Assembly: GCA_013368315.1 (NCBI GenBank)
Contig: JAACJM010000307.1
Coordinates: forward strand, 27,231-91,230
Direction of reading: 5' to 3'
DNA from: Tetrapyrgos nigripes
Lineage: Eukaryota; Basidiomycota; Agaricomycetes; Agaricales; Campanellaceae
DNA: 64,000 nucleotides
Under the pieces are notes generated by a model. The model was given only the letters and a program-made list of their open reading frames with translations. It did no database searches and had not been told where the DNA came from. A program made the translations under genes and the position numbers. Below, one piece after another: positions 1 to 10,155 of the stretch (position 1 is the first letter of the stretch; each line of letters begins with the position of its first letter).

Positions 1-146
1 GATGCAACCTGCACGCAATCTGGACGCAACTTGCGCGCACTCTGGATGCACCCTGGACGCAATCTGCGTGCACCCTGGACTTCTGGACGCAACCTGCGCG
101 CACTCTGGACACACCCTGCACACACCCTGGACGCAACCTGCGCACT
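1..146. repeat. 11-bp minisatellite
   Basis: About thirteen consecutive variants of an 11-bp unit, consensus TGGACGCAACC alternating with TGCGCGCACTC and TGGATGCACCC. It runs off the left edge of the window, so its full size is unknown. Reading frames through it are low-complexity and not treated as genes. Confidence 0.85.
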
Positions 147-560
147 TTTGTCACACTGAAATACTTCTGTATGTCTTGGCTGTATTACCTAATGTATTAC
201 TGTGACACCATGTCACTCTGAAAATTTCCTGTAATCCAACTTGTCTTACAGCAGTCTTACAGCATTGCTCCCAAAATTTCTTCTCTCTGTAATACTTTTG
301 TAATTCAAGGCAGAATACTTGTTGAATGGCTTGGTGTAAGTTTGCTGTAATCCCTATGTAGGGCACCGGATATACAGGGATTTGGCCTCTGAAATGTCCC
401 TGTAATACAACTTGTCTTACAGCAGTCTTACAGCATTGCTCTGGAAAATTCTTCTCTCTGTAATACCTCTGTAATACAAGGTGGATTACTTATTGAATGA
501 CTTGTTGTAAGGTCACTGTAATACCTCTGTATGGCAGATGATTTACAGGGATTTGCCTCC
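147..560. repeat. Diverged foldback-arm-like repeat, two ~170-bp tandem copies
   Basis: Two copies, about 236-405 and 406-560, share CTTGTCTTACAGCAGTCTT and the motif of TGTAATAC boxes followed by TTACAG. The segment also contains TACTGTGACA and TGTCACACTGAAA boxes and GAATGGCTTGGTGTAA. The last is found again in the arms of the foldback element FB1 (around 48900). I read this as part of an older relative of FB1 that continues leftward outside the window. Confidence 0.6.
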
Positions 561-785
561 AGTCAGAAGGGTAGCTACCGCATTATCGCTGTTAACAACC
601 GATACACCACAGCACTGTGCGCTCTGCATAATAAATTCCGGGATATTTCAGTCAAAGTGATGCTGGTATGATTGGGAAAAGCTCACCAAGAAATCCTTCA
701 ACGACTTCATTTCTAAATCCTTCAAACCTATTTCACGAGTGAGTTTTCGGTTTTCTCTGTAGTACTGGGTGTTTTGAGATCCTAG

Positions 786-1214
786 TCACTCCAACTCGTC
801 ATTATCAGCATCCTGGTGATGCTACTAATCAGTACACGCTACCTCTGCCAAGATTTTAGAAACGCACCTGTAGCTGCTGCATCTCATCTTCCAAATCCTT
901 TTGTTGGTTCTCCAAATTTTGAACCTGGCGCTTCAGATCTTCTACCTCGCACTCCAGAACATCTATTTTGCTCTTTGACTGCTGTTCAGACAGTGTCAAG
1001 AATGTAACCTTCTCTGACAATTGCGCGATTTTTTCGTGAGCTTGGTCTAGCTCATGCTGGAACTCCAGCTGGCGCACTAGATGGCACACTAGACGGACTT
1101 TCTGAATAATAGTCAGAGCTGGCCACCGAGGAATAAGCTCCAGCAGATACGCACATTTGGGTCCTCATTTTCTGACTCTGACTCAACTTTGCGCTTGGCA
1201 TTTGAAACGAACAT
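786..1214 (-). CDS. Small coiled-coil protein, three exons (hypothetical)
   Basis: Not a recognised family. Exon 1 is 1214-1155 (ATG at 1214, acidic start with ESESENED). A 53-nt intron at 1154-1102 has donor GTGCGT, a CTGAC branch site and a CAG acceptor. Exon 2 at 1101-868 joins in phase and encodes about 78 residues of heptad-repeat coiled coil rich in E, K, Q and L (for example KIDVLECEVEDLKRQVQNLE). A second GTGCGT donor at 867 and a TAG acceptor at 822 give a 46-nt intron and a short acidic tail ending EDNDELE-like at the TGA 788-786. If intron 2 is not spliced, the protein ends at about 856. The clean splice signals and open frame suggest a real host gene, not a transposon. About 110 residues are predicted. 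Function is unknown; a dimerisation or scaffold role is only inferred from the coiled coil. Confidence 0.55.
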
Positions 1215-1459
1215 GTCTTGAAGCTTGAAGGGTTGAGAGTGCGTCAATCACAGATCCCTGCCTCGAGTTTTATGAGAAGAAGAAGACAAAGCAAGGAAAG
1301 CAAGGAATTGTCCGAAAGACAATGCATTGTGACCATATTTGAAGAGAAGCGTGATCGCGTGGCGTTGACGCGTCTCACCCCACGGGTTAACTCCTCCTCG
1401 ATATCAGTAATAACAGGTTGATAGAGGCGTATAGGGTGGTATAGGGAGGAGGAGGAGTG

Positions 1460-1782
1460 TTAGGGAACTTGATGCTTGGTGCTTAGTGGACGTCCTTTCT
1501 CGGATTTCTTCTTCCCACGTCCCTTCCTGTCAATCCCAGCGACGTTGGCGGGAACCAGCCTCACCTGTATTCAGCAAAGCAAAGACACAATACCTCGAGA
1601 TGATCCCTTACCATTGCCTTTGAGGCACTCCCAGCACCGCTAGTAGCTGCAGCTGGTTCATCCTCATCAACTTACTTGCCCGCTACAGCTTTGTCACTGC
1701 TGCTCTCAGCAACGCTAGAAGCTTCTCGGTCTGCATCCTGTCCTTGAGGTGAGTTGGCTCTGCTTGCAGGAAAAACAGCCAT
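1460..1782 (-). CDS. Small basic-tailed hypothetical gene or C-terminal exons of a decayed gene
   Basis: From ATG at 1782 the frame encodes a serine/alanine-rich stretch (containing SSVAESSSDKAVAGK) and then meets TAA inside the consensus donor sequence GTAAGT. Either this is a nonsense mutation or a 36-nt intron is removed here, which would keep the frame. A clear 47-nt intron follows at 1611-1565 (donor GTAAGG, acceptor CAG). The last exon encodes a very basic tail with RKGRGKKKSEKGR and ends at TAA 1462-1460. The tail resembles a nuclear localisation signal, but no domain is recognised. It could be the 3' end of a larger gene whose upstream part was lost. The coding assignment rests on phase-consistent splicing only. 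Confidence 0.4.
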
Positions 1783-2437
1783 TTATCTCTTTTGCTTGGT
1801 GCCGTAGGTGTTCCGTTGACAACAAATACAGGGACTTTGTTCGGGTTAGAGTGCAAGGCCTAGCGAGAGTATGGGTGCAATTTGGATTCTGGAACGGGAT
1901 GGATAGGAATTTGAATGCAACTGGGAGCGGGAAAATGAAAGGACTTCGGAATCAGCACTCCTCACAGGGCTTAGGGGGATATTGGTGCGCGTAGTTCAGT
2001 TCATTACAGCCCAACCATCCGAGTCTTATTTTCATGGTAATTCTAGGTTGTCACACTTCACAGTATCAGGTGTTCTCTCTGTTTGAGATCTTCATTCTCA
2101 TTCTCATTCAAACAAGACAGTGCTGTGCGGCTATGCCATTCACAACCCCTGTCTTTCTTCCCGAATGTCAATTCTTCTGGCCCCAATGAATAGACAGAAA
2201 CGAGCACGAAAATCTACATGTAAAGCCACAGCTTCCCTACGAATTCCCAGTCAGCCAAGCTCTTGTCGTGAACCCAACGTCTCAACGAATACTGTGGATT
2301 CATTATGGTAAGTAAGGCTGGGCTTCAGGGAATGGATTTTGAGTATATGTACTATGCATCTGGTTGAATCCGCAGACAGTGGATACCACATTGAAGGAGT
2401 TTAGTGTTGATATGACTTTTGATGTATAGTAATCTGT
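1783..2437. other. Intergenic, no gene recognised
   Basis: No convincing open frame, splice structure or repeat was recognised. Homology to the GyA LTR starts at about 2438; the sequence immediately to the left does not match the rest of that LTR, so the LTR is truncated here. Confidence 0.5.
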
Positions 2438-2522
2438 GGTGATGAGAATATGAGAGAAATGAATAGTAGTCTGTGGAGTTAAGAAATGAATAGGGAGGTG
2501 AATAGAGCGGCGATTTGTGACA
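2438..2522 (-). repeat. GyA 3' LTR remnant and polypurine tract
   Basis: Matches the last 85 bp (plus-strand sense) of the full LTR at 9134-9558 and ends in TGACA. Immediately right of it (2523-2536) the minus strand reads AAGAGGGGGGTAG, a polypurine tract that would prime plus-strand synthesis. The remainder of this LTR (R and U5) is absent. Confidence 0.85.
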
Positions 2523-2937
2523 CTACCCCCCTCTTATGACGAGCTTCCACTGGAGCTCGTACGTCGTTGGGGATGTTCCAGAGCCCTGTTTCCCACCAGT
2601 GGTTGAGCCTTTTCTCCATCTCGTTATCAACTAATTGCTGTGAATTTTCATTGTCTGTGTCACAATCCCATAGGGCCACGGGGGTGTGATGTCCCCAAGA
2701 GCCCCAACCGTCATTGCTGTGGGCAGTACCCCACCTGTTGCCCTTGTTGTCATTGGTTCTGTTCCACCAATCGTTGTAATACCAGTCGTTTGGGTCATAG
2801 TTCCATGCAATGCAAACGAAGAGGTTGATTCCGTCTTCACGAGGGTCGTATGGGACCTTAGTCCCAGAGAATGTGAGTGAAGTTTTGGGTGCGAACGAGA
2901 ATGAGTTTTTGACGGTAGATGTGATGGGAGTAGACAT
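2479..2937 (-). CDS. GyA ORF3: tryptophan-rich accessory protein
   Basis: It lies between pol and the 3' LTR, where env sits in retroviruses, but no signal peptide or membrane segment is visible. I choose ATG 2937 because it starts MSTP like the MSTTSSTNT starts of the homologous ORFs in GyE and GyF; an in-frame ATG also exists at 2985. Of about 150 residues 11 are tryptophan, in motifs such as [16 protein letters not shown] and [12 protein letters not shown]. The frame reads through the polypurine tract into the LTR to TAA at 2479. In a neighbouring frame the nucleotides encode SSGSSS then stop, matching the SSGESSS end in GyF, so a late frameshift is likely. A TTAAAAAG box at 2999-3006 may be its promoter. 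Function unknown. Confidence 0.6.
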   Translation of the reverse strand: MSTPITSTVKNSFSFAPKTSLTFSGTKVPYDPREDGINLFVCIAWNYDPNDWYYNDWWNRTNDNKGNRWGTAHSNDGWGSWGHHTPVALWDCDTDNENSQQLVDNEMEKRLNHWWETGLWNIPNDVRAPVEARHKRGVVSQIAALFTSLFIS

Positions 2938-3065
2938 GTTTTGTGTTATGGACGTAGTGGAGGTGGACGTTTTTGTTGAATCCATAGTCGAGCGTAGGCT
3001 TTTTAAGACCTTCGTGTCTGGACAGGTACCTTTTTTTGGTAATACTTTGACAGTGAATGCCGTTT

Positions 3066-6000
3066 ATCGAATGAGTGTCTGTTTCAATGTATGGTGACAG
3101 CAATGATGCATGGAAGACAGGGTGTATTCGCCAGGTCTCCGGTAATTTCAACTTGTAGTTGACCTGACCGATTTTACAATGATTTCGAATGGACCATGAC
3201 GACGATCAGACAACTTAGCTTTAGGTCTTGTTGTTTTCAGGTTTTTTCCATTGAGTAGTACCTTGTCCCCGATGTTATACCCTGACTCTGGTATGGAATG
3301 GTTTCCATGCTGATTCTTCATTCTCTCCGCTGCTGAAGTTAGACTAGCTTTGAGTTCATCCCTGAGTCGATTGAGGTTTTCGAGTCGTTCCTCGACTGTT
3401 GGTAGAGATGATGTTGGGTTAAATGTAGGGGAGAATTGCGGTTGATATCCATGTAAGAGTTCGAATGGCGATTTTCCAGTTGCTGAGTGAACCCTAGTGT
3501 TGTGGCTGAACTCTGCATAAGGTATATAGTCCACCCAGTCTTCTTGTCGGTAGTTACAGAAGATCCGTAAGAACTGTTCTAGTTCTTGATTGTATCGTTC
3601 GGATTCTCCGTTGGTCTGTGGGTGATAAGCTGTGCTAAGTGCTGACGTTATTCCTAGTTTTTCGTGGACCGTGGCCATAACTTTACTAGCGAACTGCGGT
3701 CCTCAATCAGAGATCATTTTATCCCACAGCCCATATCGCCGCCATGTGTGATCAAGCAGGAGGCTAACAGTTCTGTTGCTGTCAATTGTTTTTGTACATG
3801 GCGATATGATGACGGTTTTTGTTGACCTGTCGACCACGACATGTACTGCATTGAATCCTTTACATTTGGGAAGATCCGTAATGAAGTCGGTAGTGATAGT
3901 TCCGAAAGGACGTTCTGGGATTTTGGTGGGTATCAAGGGAACTCGAGTCAGCTGATTGTTTGGTTCTGTTAACTGGCATTTGGCGCAACCATTTACGTAG
4001 TCCTTGACGAAGACTGACATTCCTGGCCACCAGAATTCCCTGCTGACTAGTTTGTAGGTCTTGTATCTACCTGGGTGTCCCGCCGCTAGGGAGTCATGGT
4101 GTAACTTCACAATGTCCTGTCGGAGATTGTCGTTGGCTGGAACATAGATTTTACCCCAGAACAATATAATCCTGTCTTCGTAGTTCCATTCCTGTAGGTT
4201 TTTTACCAGAGACTGGGGTCCGTTTCATAGAATGACGTTGAGGGCACTCACTACTTCAAGGTCCTTTTTGGGGGATTCTTTGATCCTTCGACGTAGTTCT
4301 ATGTCTCCTATAGCTGTTACCATTCCTTGTCTGGTTGCTCGAATTCGGAAGAACTTAGGATCAAGAAGGATCCTATTGGTATTATCGTTTTCTATTCTGA
4401 CTTGGTGATCTGGTTGTCTGGACAATGGATCAGCTTTGTTGAGGCTTCCTGGTTTATGAAGGAGGGAAAACTCAAATTGTGTGAGGAATAAGGCCCAGTG
4501 TGCCTGCCGTCAACTCAGTTTCTGGGCCGTCTGGAAGTATGTTAGGTTCTGATGATTGGTCAAGATTTCGATAGAGTGTGGGGCTCCTTCCAAATAGTGT
4601 CACCATGCTTCTAATGCTCGTATGATTGTGAGTAATTCTTTATCATGGATGTTATAGTTTCGTTCTGTCTCAGAAAGGGACTTGGAGATATAGGCTACTG
4701 GATGCCATCAGTTGTCATCTCCAGTTTGCATGAGTATGCCTCCTGTTGCGTATTCTGATGCGTCAACTTCTACTCGATATGGTTTGGTGTGGTTGGGCAT
4801 CAGTAAGACTGGTTTAGACGTAAAGGCCGTTTTGAGAGCCTGAAAGGATTCCTCCATTTCTGTTCTCCAACTCCACTGATTGTCCTTCCTTGTTAGGTCA
4901 AAAAGTGGTTGTGCAATTTTCGAGAAGTCTTTGATGAACCGTCTGTAGAAGTTTCCAAATCCGAGGAATGCTTGTACTTCTTTTAATGTCTTCGGTGTTG
5001 GCCATTCAATTACTCCCGCTACTTTAGCAGGATCCATTGCTAAAGTGTCATGGGAGACAATTAGGCCCAAGAAGTCGACCTTGTCAGTTTCAAATGTGCA
5101 TTTCTCTGGTTTCGCGTATAAGTCGTTGTCCCGTAAACGTTGTAGCACCTTTTGTATGAGTTTGTGATGTTCTGCTAAGTCATGGGTGAATATGAGAATG
5201 TCATCCATATAAATAACGACCTTCCCTTGATTGATCAGATCCTTAAAGATCGTATTCATCATTGCTTGAAAGGTGGCTGGTGAATTCATTAGTCCGAAAA
5301 ACATGACTGTTGGTTCAAAGAGTCCTTGGTTGGTTTTGAAGGCAGCATTCCATTCATCTCCTTCCTTGATTCGGATGTTATTGTATTCCCATCGTAGATC
5401 AATCTTGGTGAATACGTGGGCGTTTTTGAGTTTGTTGATCAGTTCTGGGATAAGAGGTAAGGGATACACATTTTTTATGGTACCCTTGTTGAGTTCTCTG
5501 TAGTCTTGTACTGGTCGTAGTTTTCTGTCTTTCTTTTTAACGAAGAAGAAAGGACTCACCATAGGTGACTTTGATGGTTTAATGTATCCTTTGTCGAGAT
5601 TTTCGTTTAAGAAGGAATCTAACTCGGTTTGCTCGTTTGGCGAGAGAGGATATGTTTTGCACGTTCGTGGTTGAAAATCCTCTTGTAGTTCGATTGCATG
5701 ATCCCAGCTACTTCGTTGGGGTAAGTGTTCCAAGGTTTCTTTATCGAATACTGACAGGTAATTGTCGCTCTTCTAGTGGTGTCAGTTGGTCTGTTGTTGA
5801 CTTGTTTTCAGCAATCTGTTGTGCCTTTGTAAAAGCTGCTCGGATACTCAGCTTGGTTTTCGATAGTTCTTTGTCTTGATCTTTTGGAGTATCAATATAT
5901 TCCATGGCCAGTTGACTCCATTGGTGTGGAACGTTCCACTGTCCAGTTGTATCTTCGGAGGTTTCTAGTCCTCCTGATTCAATTTGTTTTGAACAGGTGT

Positions 6001-6720
6001 TTTGGGATCGTAATCTTTGGCGTTGACCTGCTACCTTTGGCTGTGCCATCGGTTTCCAGGGTCCTGTGGGTTCTTTGTATAACACTTGGTAGTCTCAATG
6101 ATACGTTCTAGGATCAACTACTTCAGGTTGTTTTGGTTTCATGGGATGTGTATTTGACTTAGCTTTGATTTTTACTGGTGGTTTTTCCAGTATGCAGGTA
6201 TCAACACAGCGTGTCAGGTTAACTTCTGAGGCCATCCAATCGATTTCTGGGTTGTGGTGTTCTAGCCAATTGGTTCCTAGAATGATATCGTGTTTGCCGA
6301 TGTCTGTAATATAAAATTTGGCAGTTTCTTTGTGATACGACTTTCAATCTTGTGTATAGATCTGTAACTTTTGGATGGTGTAATGTGTCACCCATCCCAT
6401 AACGTTTTCAGATCTGTCAACATTTTGTACTGGGAAGGGTTTTTCTATGGGGATTCGAGTAAGGTGATGTTTTTGAGCGAAGGTATTGTTAATGATGATT
6501 CCTTCCGCTCCGCTGTCGATTTTTCGTCCAGTTATTTTACCGATTAGTTCTGTTTTCAATTCTATTGAGGGGACCTGTCGATTTCGAGCGATTGCCATGA
6601 TTCTTAGCTCAGATGGGAATTGTGGCTTACGAAAGGGTATAAGGCTCATGTATTGCCTATTTTTTACTGGTATATATGTCCATACTCCTCCTCCTGATGA
6701 TGTGACAGGGGAGGTATTCA
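3066..6720 (-). pseudogene. GyA pro-pol polyprotein, decayed
   Basis: Pol is entered by -1 slippage from gag. Protease (6720-6344) has DSGAEG but lacks five residues before it that GyE and GyF keep. Reverse transcriptase is open over 5733-4708 with RPVQDYRELN and the YMDD catalytic motif at about 5200. RNase H follows with DASEYATGG, then integrase with a zinc-binding HHCC part (HHDSLAAGHPGRYK, CAKC) and the DDE core (4164-3148). In-frame TGA codons sit at former arginine codons, for example before WHPVAY, HYLEG and NGPQSL; sister copies have CGA there. The C-terminus stops after the integrase tail: the chromodomain seen in GyE and GyF is missing, deleted between about 3080 and 3065. Not functional. 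Confidence 0.9.
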
Positions 6721-6726
6721 AAAATC
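6718..6726 (-). other. GyA gag-pol -1 frameshift site
   Basis: The gag frame ends GAT TTT TGA. Slipping back one base on the T5 run gives TTT TTG AAT and continues into protease. A CCTCC/GGAGG stem can form just downstream. Confidence 0.65.
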
Positions 6727-7875
6727 CATTTGTGTTACAAGGTCCTTTAGGTATCCTGCTGCCTTCTCCTTCTCTTTGCCCGATAGTGACCTGATTTTGG
6801 CAGTAAATTCTGTGATATCCTTCATTGTGGTATTTGTCTCGGAAGACGAGGGTTTGGTGGTGGTCGTAGTCGTTCTGATCGAAGGTTTCCAGGCCGTGTT
6901 GTTGGGATTGGTTGTGGTGGACCTGGGAAACATAGGACAGTTAAATGTAGTGTGTCCCTGTTCACGACAGCCGAAGCATTGTCCTTCTTTTTTCATTTTT
7001 TCTCTTTCCTCATTTGTCAGTTTAGGCGGATATTTAGTTTTTGGAGATGCACCTGGGGTATTATTTTGGAAGGCGTTCACTTCCATGCTTCTCGTTCAAC
7101 TGCCTCCTGTGTTCTGTGACCCCTTGGTCTGTTGCCCTCCTTCTCCTCGTTGTTTATTCCATAAGGCTTTCTCTGTTTGCCTTTCTACCCAGATCATGTG
7201 TTGTTTAACTGCAGCTTTTTGTAGTGCTGCGAGGTTTTTGGGTTGGGATGGTAGATAGGAAATTCGGTCTACCAATCCTTTCGGGAGTCCTTTTTGATAA
7301 TACTTCATTAATCCCTTGTCGTTATAGCCAGTATCTTTAGCGTATAGTTTGAATTGGGAGTTGTACTTATCTATATCTGCTAACGCCCCCTCCATCCTTA
7401 TGGTTTCTATCTTCGCTTGTGCCTGAGATTCATGGGATGTTGGTTTGAAGTCATGTAGGAACTGTTGTTTCACTTCTTGTAACGTCCACAACTTTTTTTT
7501 CTTCTTGGATCCTAGTGACAAGTCTTCGTCTGTACTAAATGAGTCTTCGTCACTATCACTATAGCCATCATCTTCTTTGTAGATTTTCGCCATCATATCA
7601 TGAGCCCATTGTCCTGCTTCTTCTCCTGTGAAGAGAGTGAGAAATAGTGCTATCTTCTCGTTTTCTGTGGGGTAGACTCCCTCGTTGAGCTGAAGATAGT
7701 TAGTAAACTCGGCTAACCAGTCTTTCACCAGGTTTCGTTCTCCTGCGAACTTCTGTGGTTTTGCCCCTCTCTCCTTTGTGGATCTATTAGGGGAGAGACC
7801 TCCATCATCGGAAGGAGTGTCATCCAGGATTCCTCCTGCAGCGGTGGTGGCTGATGGTTTGTTGTGTTCAGACAT
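6718..7875 (-). pseudogene. GyA gag (capsid and zinc knuckle)
   Basis: From ATG 7875 the protein has an N-terminal Ser/Asp-rich part, a capsid-like helical domain (containing DWLAEFTNYLQLNEG, TEEAGQW-type and YQKGLPKGLVDRI motifs), a lysine patch KKKKK, and a zinc knuckle CFGCREQGHTTFNC of the CX2CX4HX4C type at about 6980. A TGA after GGS at about 7093 interrupts it; GyB has CAA and GyE has CGG/CGA-type arginine at this position, consistent with loss of a CpG on either strand. It binds the element RNA and assembles particles in the cytoplasm, as known for the family. The coding leader upstream continues the same product in the ancestor. Confidence 0.85.
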
Positions 7876-9121
7876 TCCAAGGGAAGAATAGAGAGTCTGA
7901 AAATCGATTGTTTGTCAGGGATGGACAGATATGGGTTCTTGGATTGCACTGGGGGTGCTATCGGATGGAGATCTTTTAAGGGAAGTTCGTGGTTCGGTGG
8001 GAGGAAGTGGTAGTTCCGGCTCGGGACTAGGTTCAGTTATTGGGAGTTGGGTTTCTGTAGTGGGTTCTGATGGGACGTAGTGTCCAGGTGGTAGTATGGG
8101 TCCGAGACCACACTCTAGTTCTGTTTGTGTAAGTGTTCGGTTGTGTATGGAGGATCAGTTATGACACGGATTGTTTAAACAGGGGTTCCAATGGTTATCA
8201 ACTGAGAGATAGCAGTCCTGTTGATTCCGAAGGTAATATGCGTGAGGTCGACAGATGCAGGCAAGGGAAATGTGAGGTGAGGAAGTACGACTGGGGGCTT
8301 GTGAGGCGATGCGTGGTCATGATCGAGTTATTCTAGGGATTCCGCTTCTGGACATACACTAGTTGGTGTATTCAGGTCCTGAAAATAGGTGGTTCCACTG
8401 ATCTGTAGATACGTCCTCCCAATACCAGTTTTGTCGATAGTAGTCGTTTATTCTGGGGACTTGCGTCTGAAAATATTCTTCATGTTCTGCTTGACAGTGT
8501 TCCAAGATGGCACCGTCCTCATAGACGTCATGATCAAACCAACAGGAAATATGGGCATTTCCAAATTTGACGAAATGAAGTAGCGTGGGGATGTGTTCTC
8601 AGGGGATATCTTTATTCGAAGGTATTCAAAGATGGTTACTTCACCTTTGAACCTCGTTCTCTTGTTTAGTTTAATCCAATGGTTATCGAGTGCGATGGTC
8701 TGTTTTCATACTGCGTCTTTAATGTATTGTGAGTAATCCTTGAAGCTGTTTGGATCTGAGTCTTCAATCCTGTAGTGATATTCTGGTGGGGGTCGAATCT
8801 GTAGGTTGTTAAGGAATGGTTCGAAGTTGAAAGCCAGTGCGTATGATGGGGTTTTTAGGATTTCAATTACAGAGTTGGTTGACCACCCTACTTGAATCAG
8901 CGAGTCTGGTTTTATGTCTCGAAACTGTGTAGACGGGGGATGACTTCGTGTAACAACTCCTTGAGATTGTTCACGCTGGCCAACCTGTGAGGCTCCTCAC
9001 ACAGAGTAGAGATGATGGGCTTGGGGGCACTGTAGGGGGAGAGATAGGAAGTAGGGGAGTCCAGTAAGATAGAAGGATTCGTAGTAGGTTGTGAGGTCTG
9101 TTTGTGAGGTGGGTGTAAGAG
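7876..9121 (-). pseudogene. GyA coding leader (pre-gag region), decayed
   Basis: The 1.25 kb between LTR and gag is not random. The frame 9151-8912 keeps CEEPHRLASVNNLKELLHEV, which recurs in GyB and GyF. Further on, a broken frame encodes HWIKLNKRT, a GEVTIFEYLRIKISPEN stretch and a DNA match to the N-terminal extension of GyF gag. Several stops interrupt it. In GyF the corresponding region is a 136-aa ORF plus a gag extension, so an ancestral pre-gag protein is inferred. No known domain is recognised. Confidence 0.55.
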
Positions 9122-9131
9122 AGTCTGTTCA
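9122..9131 (-). promoter_or_regulatory. GyA primer-binding site for self-priming
   Basis: Minus-strand TGAACAGACT lies 2 nt from the LTR end. It is the perfect complement of AGTCTGTTCA in the LTR (plus coordinates 9312-9321), which begins 31 nt downstream of a TATATA box at 9347-9352. This is the arrangement of the Tf1 self-primer. Confidence 0.75.
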
Positions 9132-9133
9132 AG

Positions 9134-9558
9134 TGTCAAGAACGTTGTCACTTAGCAAATAACCACCAAGTCACATGATGAACAAGACAGATTGGCAAGT
9201 TACAATGAGACGAGAGAGAGAGAGATGTAGAGAAATAATAGAGACGAGGGAAGAATGAGTAGCTGACTATGCTCAACACTGCACTGTACTGAGAGCAGAG
9301 TGGAGATGAAGTGAACAGACTGAGGGGCTAACTACAGGTCCTTTAGTATATATGTGAAAGCAGTGAATTGAGAATAAGTGAATAAGTGAGAATGTCCATG
9401 GAGATAGGAATCGGAGGAGATAAATGATGTACATATGTCAGATCGAGTGATGGTAACTGTAGATAGGGAAGATGATGATGGGAATATGAGAGAAATGAAT
9501 AGTAGTCTGTGGAGTTAAGAAATGAATAGGGAGGTGAATAGAGCAGCGATTCGTGACA
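9134..9558 (-). repeat. GyA 5' LTR (425 bp)
   Basis: Bounded by TGTCA and TGACA. It matches the GyB LTR (9631-9709 plus 22713-23048) in the opposite orientation and the 3' remnant at 2438. A TATATA box (9347-9352) and an inferred start site at 9321 are visible. GyA and GyB therefore stand head to head, 72 bp apart. Confidence 0.9.
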
Positions 9559-9630
9559 AGAACTAGATAAGGTCACCTTCCTCGGTCGTCCTTATGCTCC
9601 ATCAACTAGCTGCAAATCTTTGCCACCTCC

Positions 9631-9709
9631 TGTCACGAATCGCTGATCTATTCATTTCTTATCTCCATGGACTACTATTCATTCCCCTCATCTTTACCAC
9701 CATCATCTT
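9631..9709 (+). repeat. GyB 5' LTR, left part
   Basis: Starts TGTCACGAATCGCTG, the same terminus as the GyA LTR read on its own strand. It breaks off at the target duplication ATCTT (9705-9709), where GyC is inserted, and resumes at 22713. Confidence 0.88.
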
Positions 9710-10144
9710 TGTCACAAAGAGGCGAGCACTTAGATAGTGATAATGAGGAGCTACGGGCTCGACTCAACTAACAGACAGCAGTAAGTACTGGAACTGGTCC
9801 CAATGACAAAGAATGTATTAAATACCTAACAGACAGCAGTAAGTACTGGAACTACAGTGCCCATCAGTAAAGGTATAAGAAGTAATGGAAAGGGGAATAC
9901 ACACCTGGTCCCAACGATGAAGAGGTCAAGATGGGGAACCAGGTGTCAGGGCAGGGTTTATATATGTAAAAGTAAAGCTGTAAAGAAAGCTGTAAAGGAA
10001 GCTGTAAAGGAAGCTGTATCGAAGCTGTATCGGAGAAATGAAAGGTCCGGTGCATAGCATCTGGAACAAGAGTCAAATGGTGTAAAGGTCCGAGGATACG
10101 GAGATAAGAAGAAATAAATAGTACCAAATATAGACGTCATGACA
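9710..10144 (-). repeat. GyC 3' LTR
   Basis: Bounded by TGTCA and TGACA and near-identical to 22274-22707. Differences are mostly CG in one copy and TG or CA in the other. It contains two copies of ACAGACAGCAGTAAGTACTG and a short AAGCTGTAAAG tandem array whose copy number differs between the LTRs. The polypurine tract GTAGGAGGGGGGTAA (minus strand) lies at 10145-10158. Confidence 0.93.
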
Positions 10145-10155
10145 TTACCCCCCTC

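Larger units (their letters stand above)
2438..9558 (-). mobile_element. GyA: Ty3/gypsy retrotransposon, minus strand, 3' LTR truncated
   Basis: Reading on the minus strand the order is 5' LTR (9558-9134), coding leader, gag, protease, reverse transcriptase, RNase H, integrase, tryptophan-rich ORF3, polypurine tract and the first 85 bp of the 3' LTR. The chromodomain that the related elements GyE and GyF carry has been lost by deletion near 3065. At least six in-frame stops and some frameshifts kill it. Closest relative in the window is GyB: both share the same five-codon deletion just before the protease DSGAEG motif. Confidence 0.93.
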
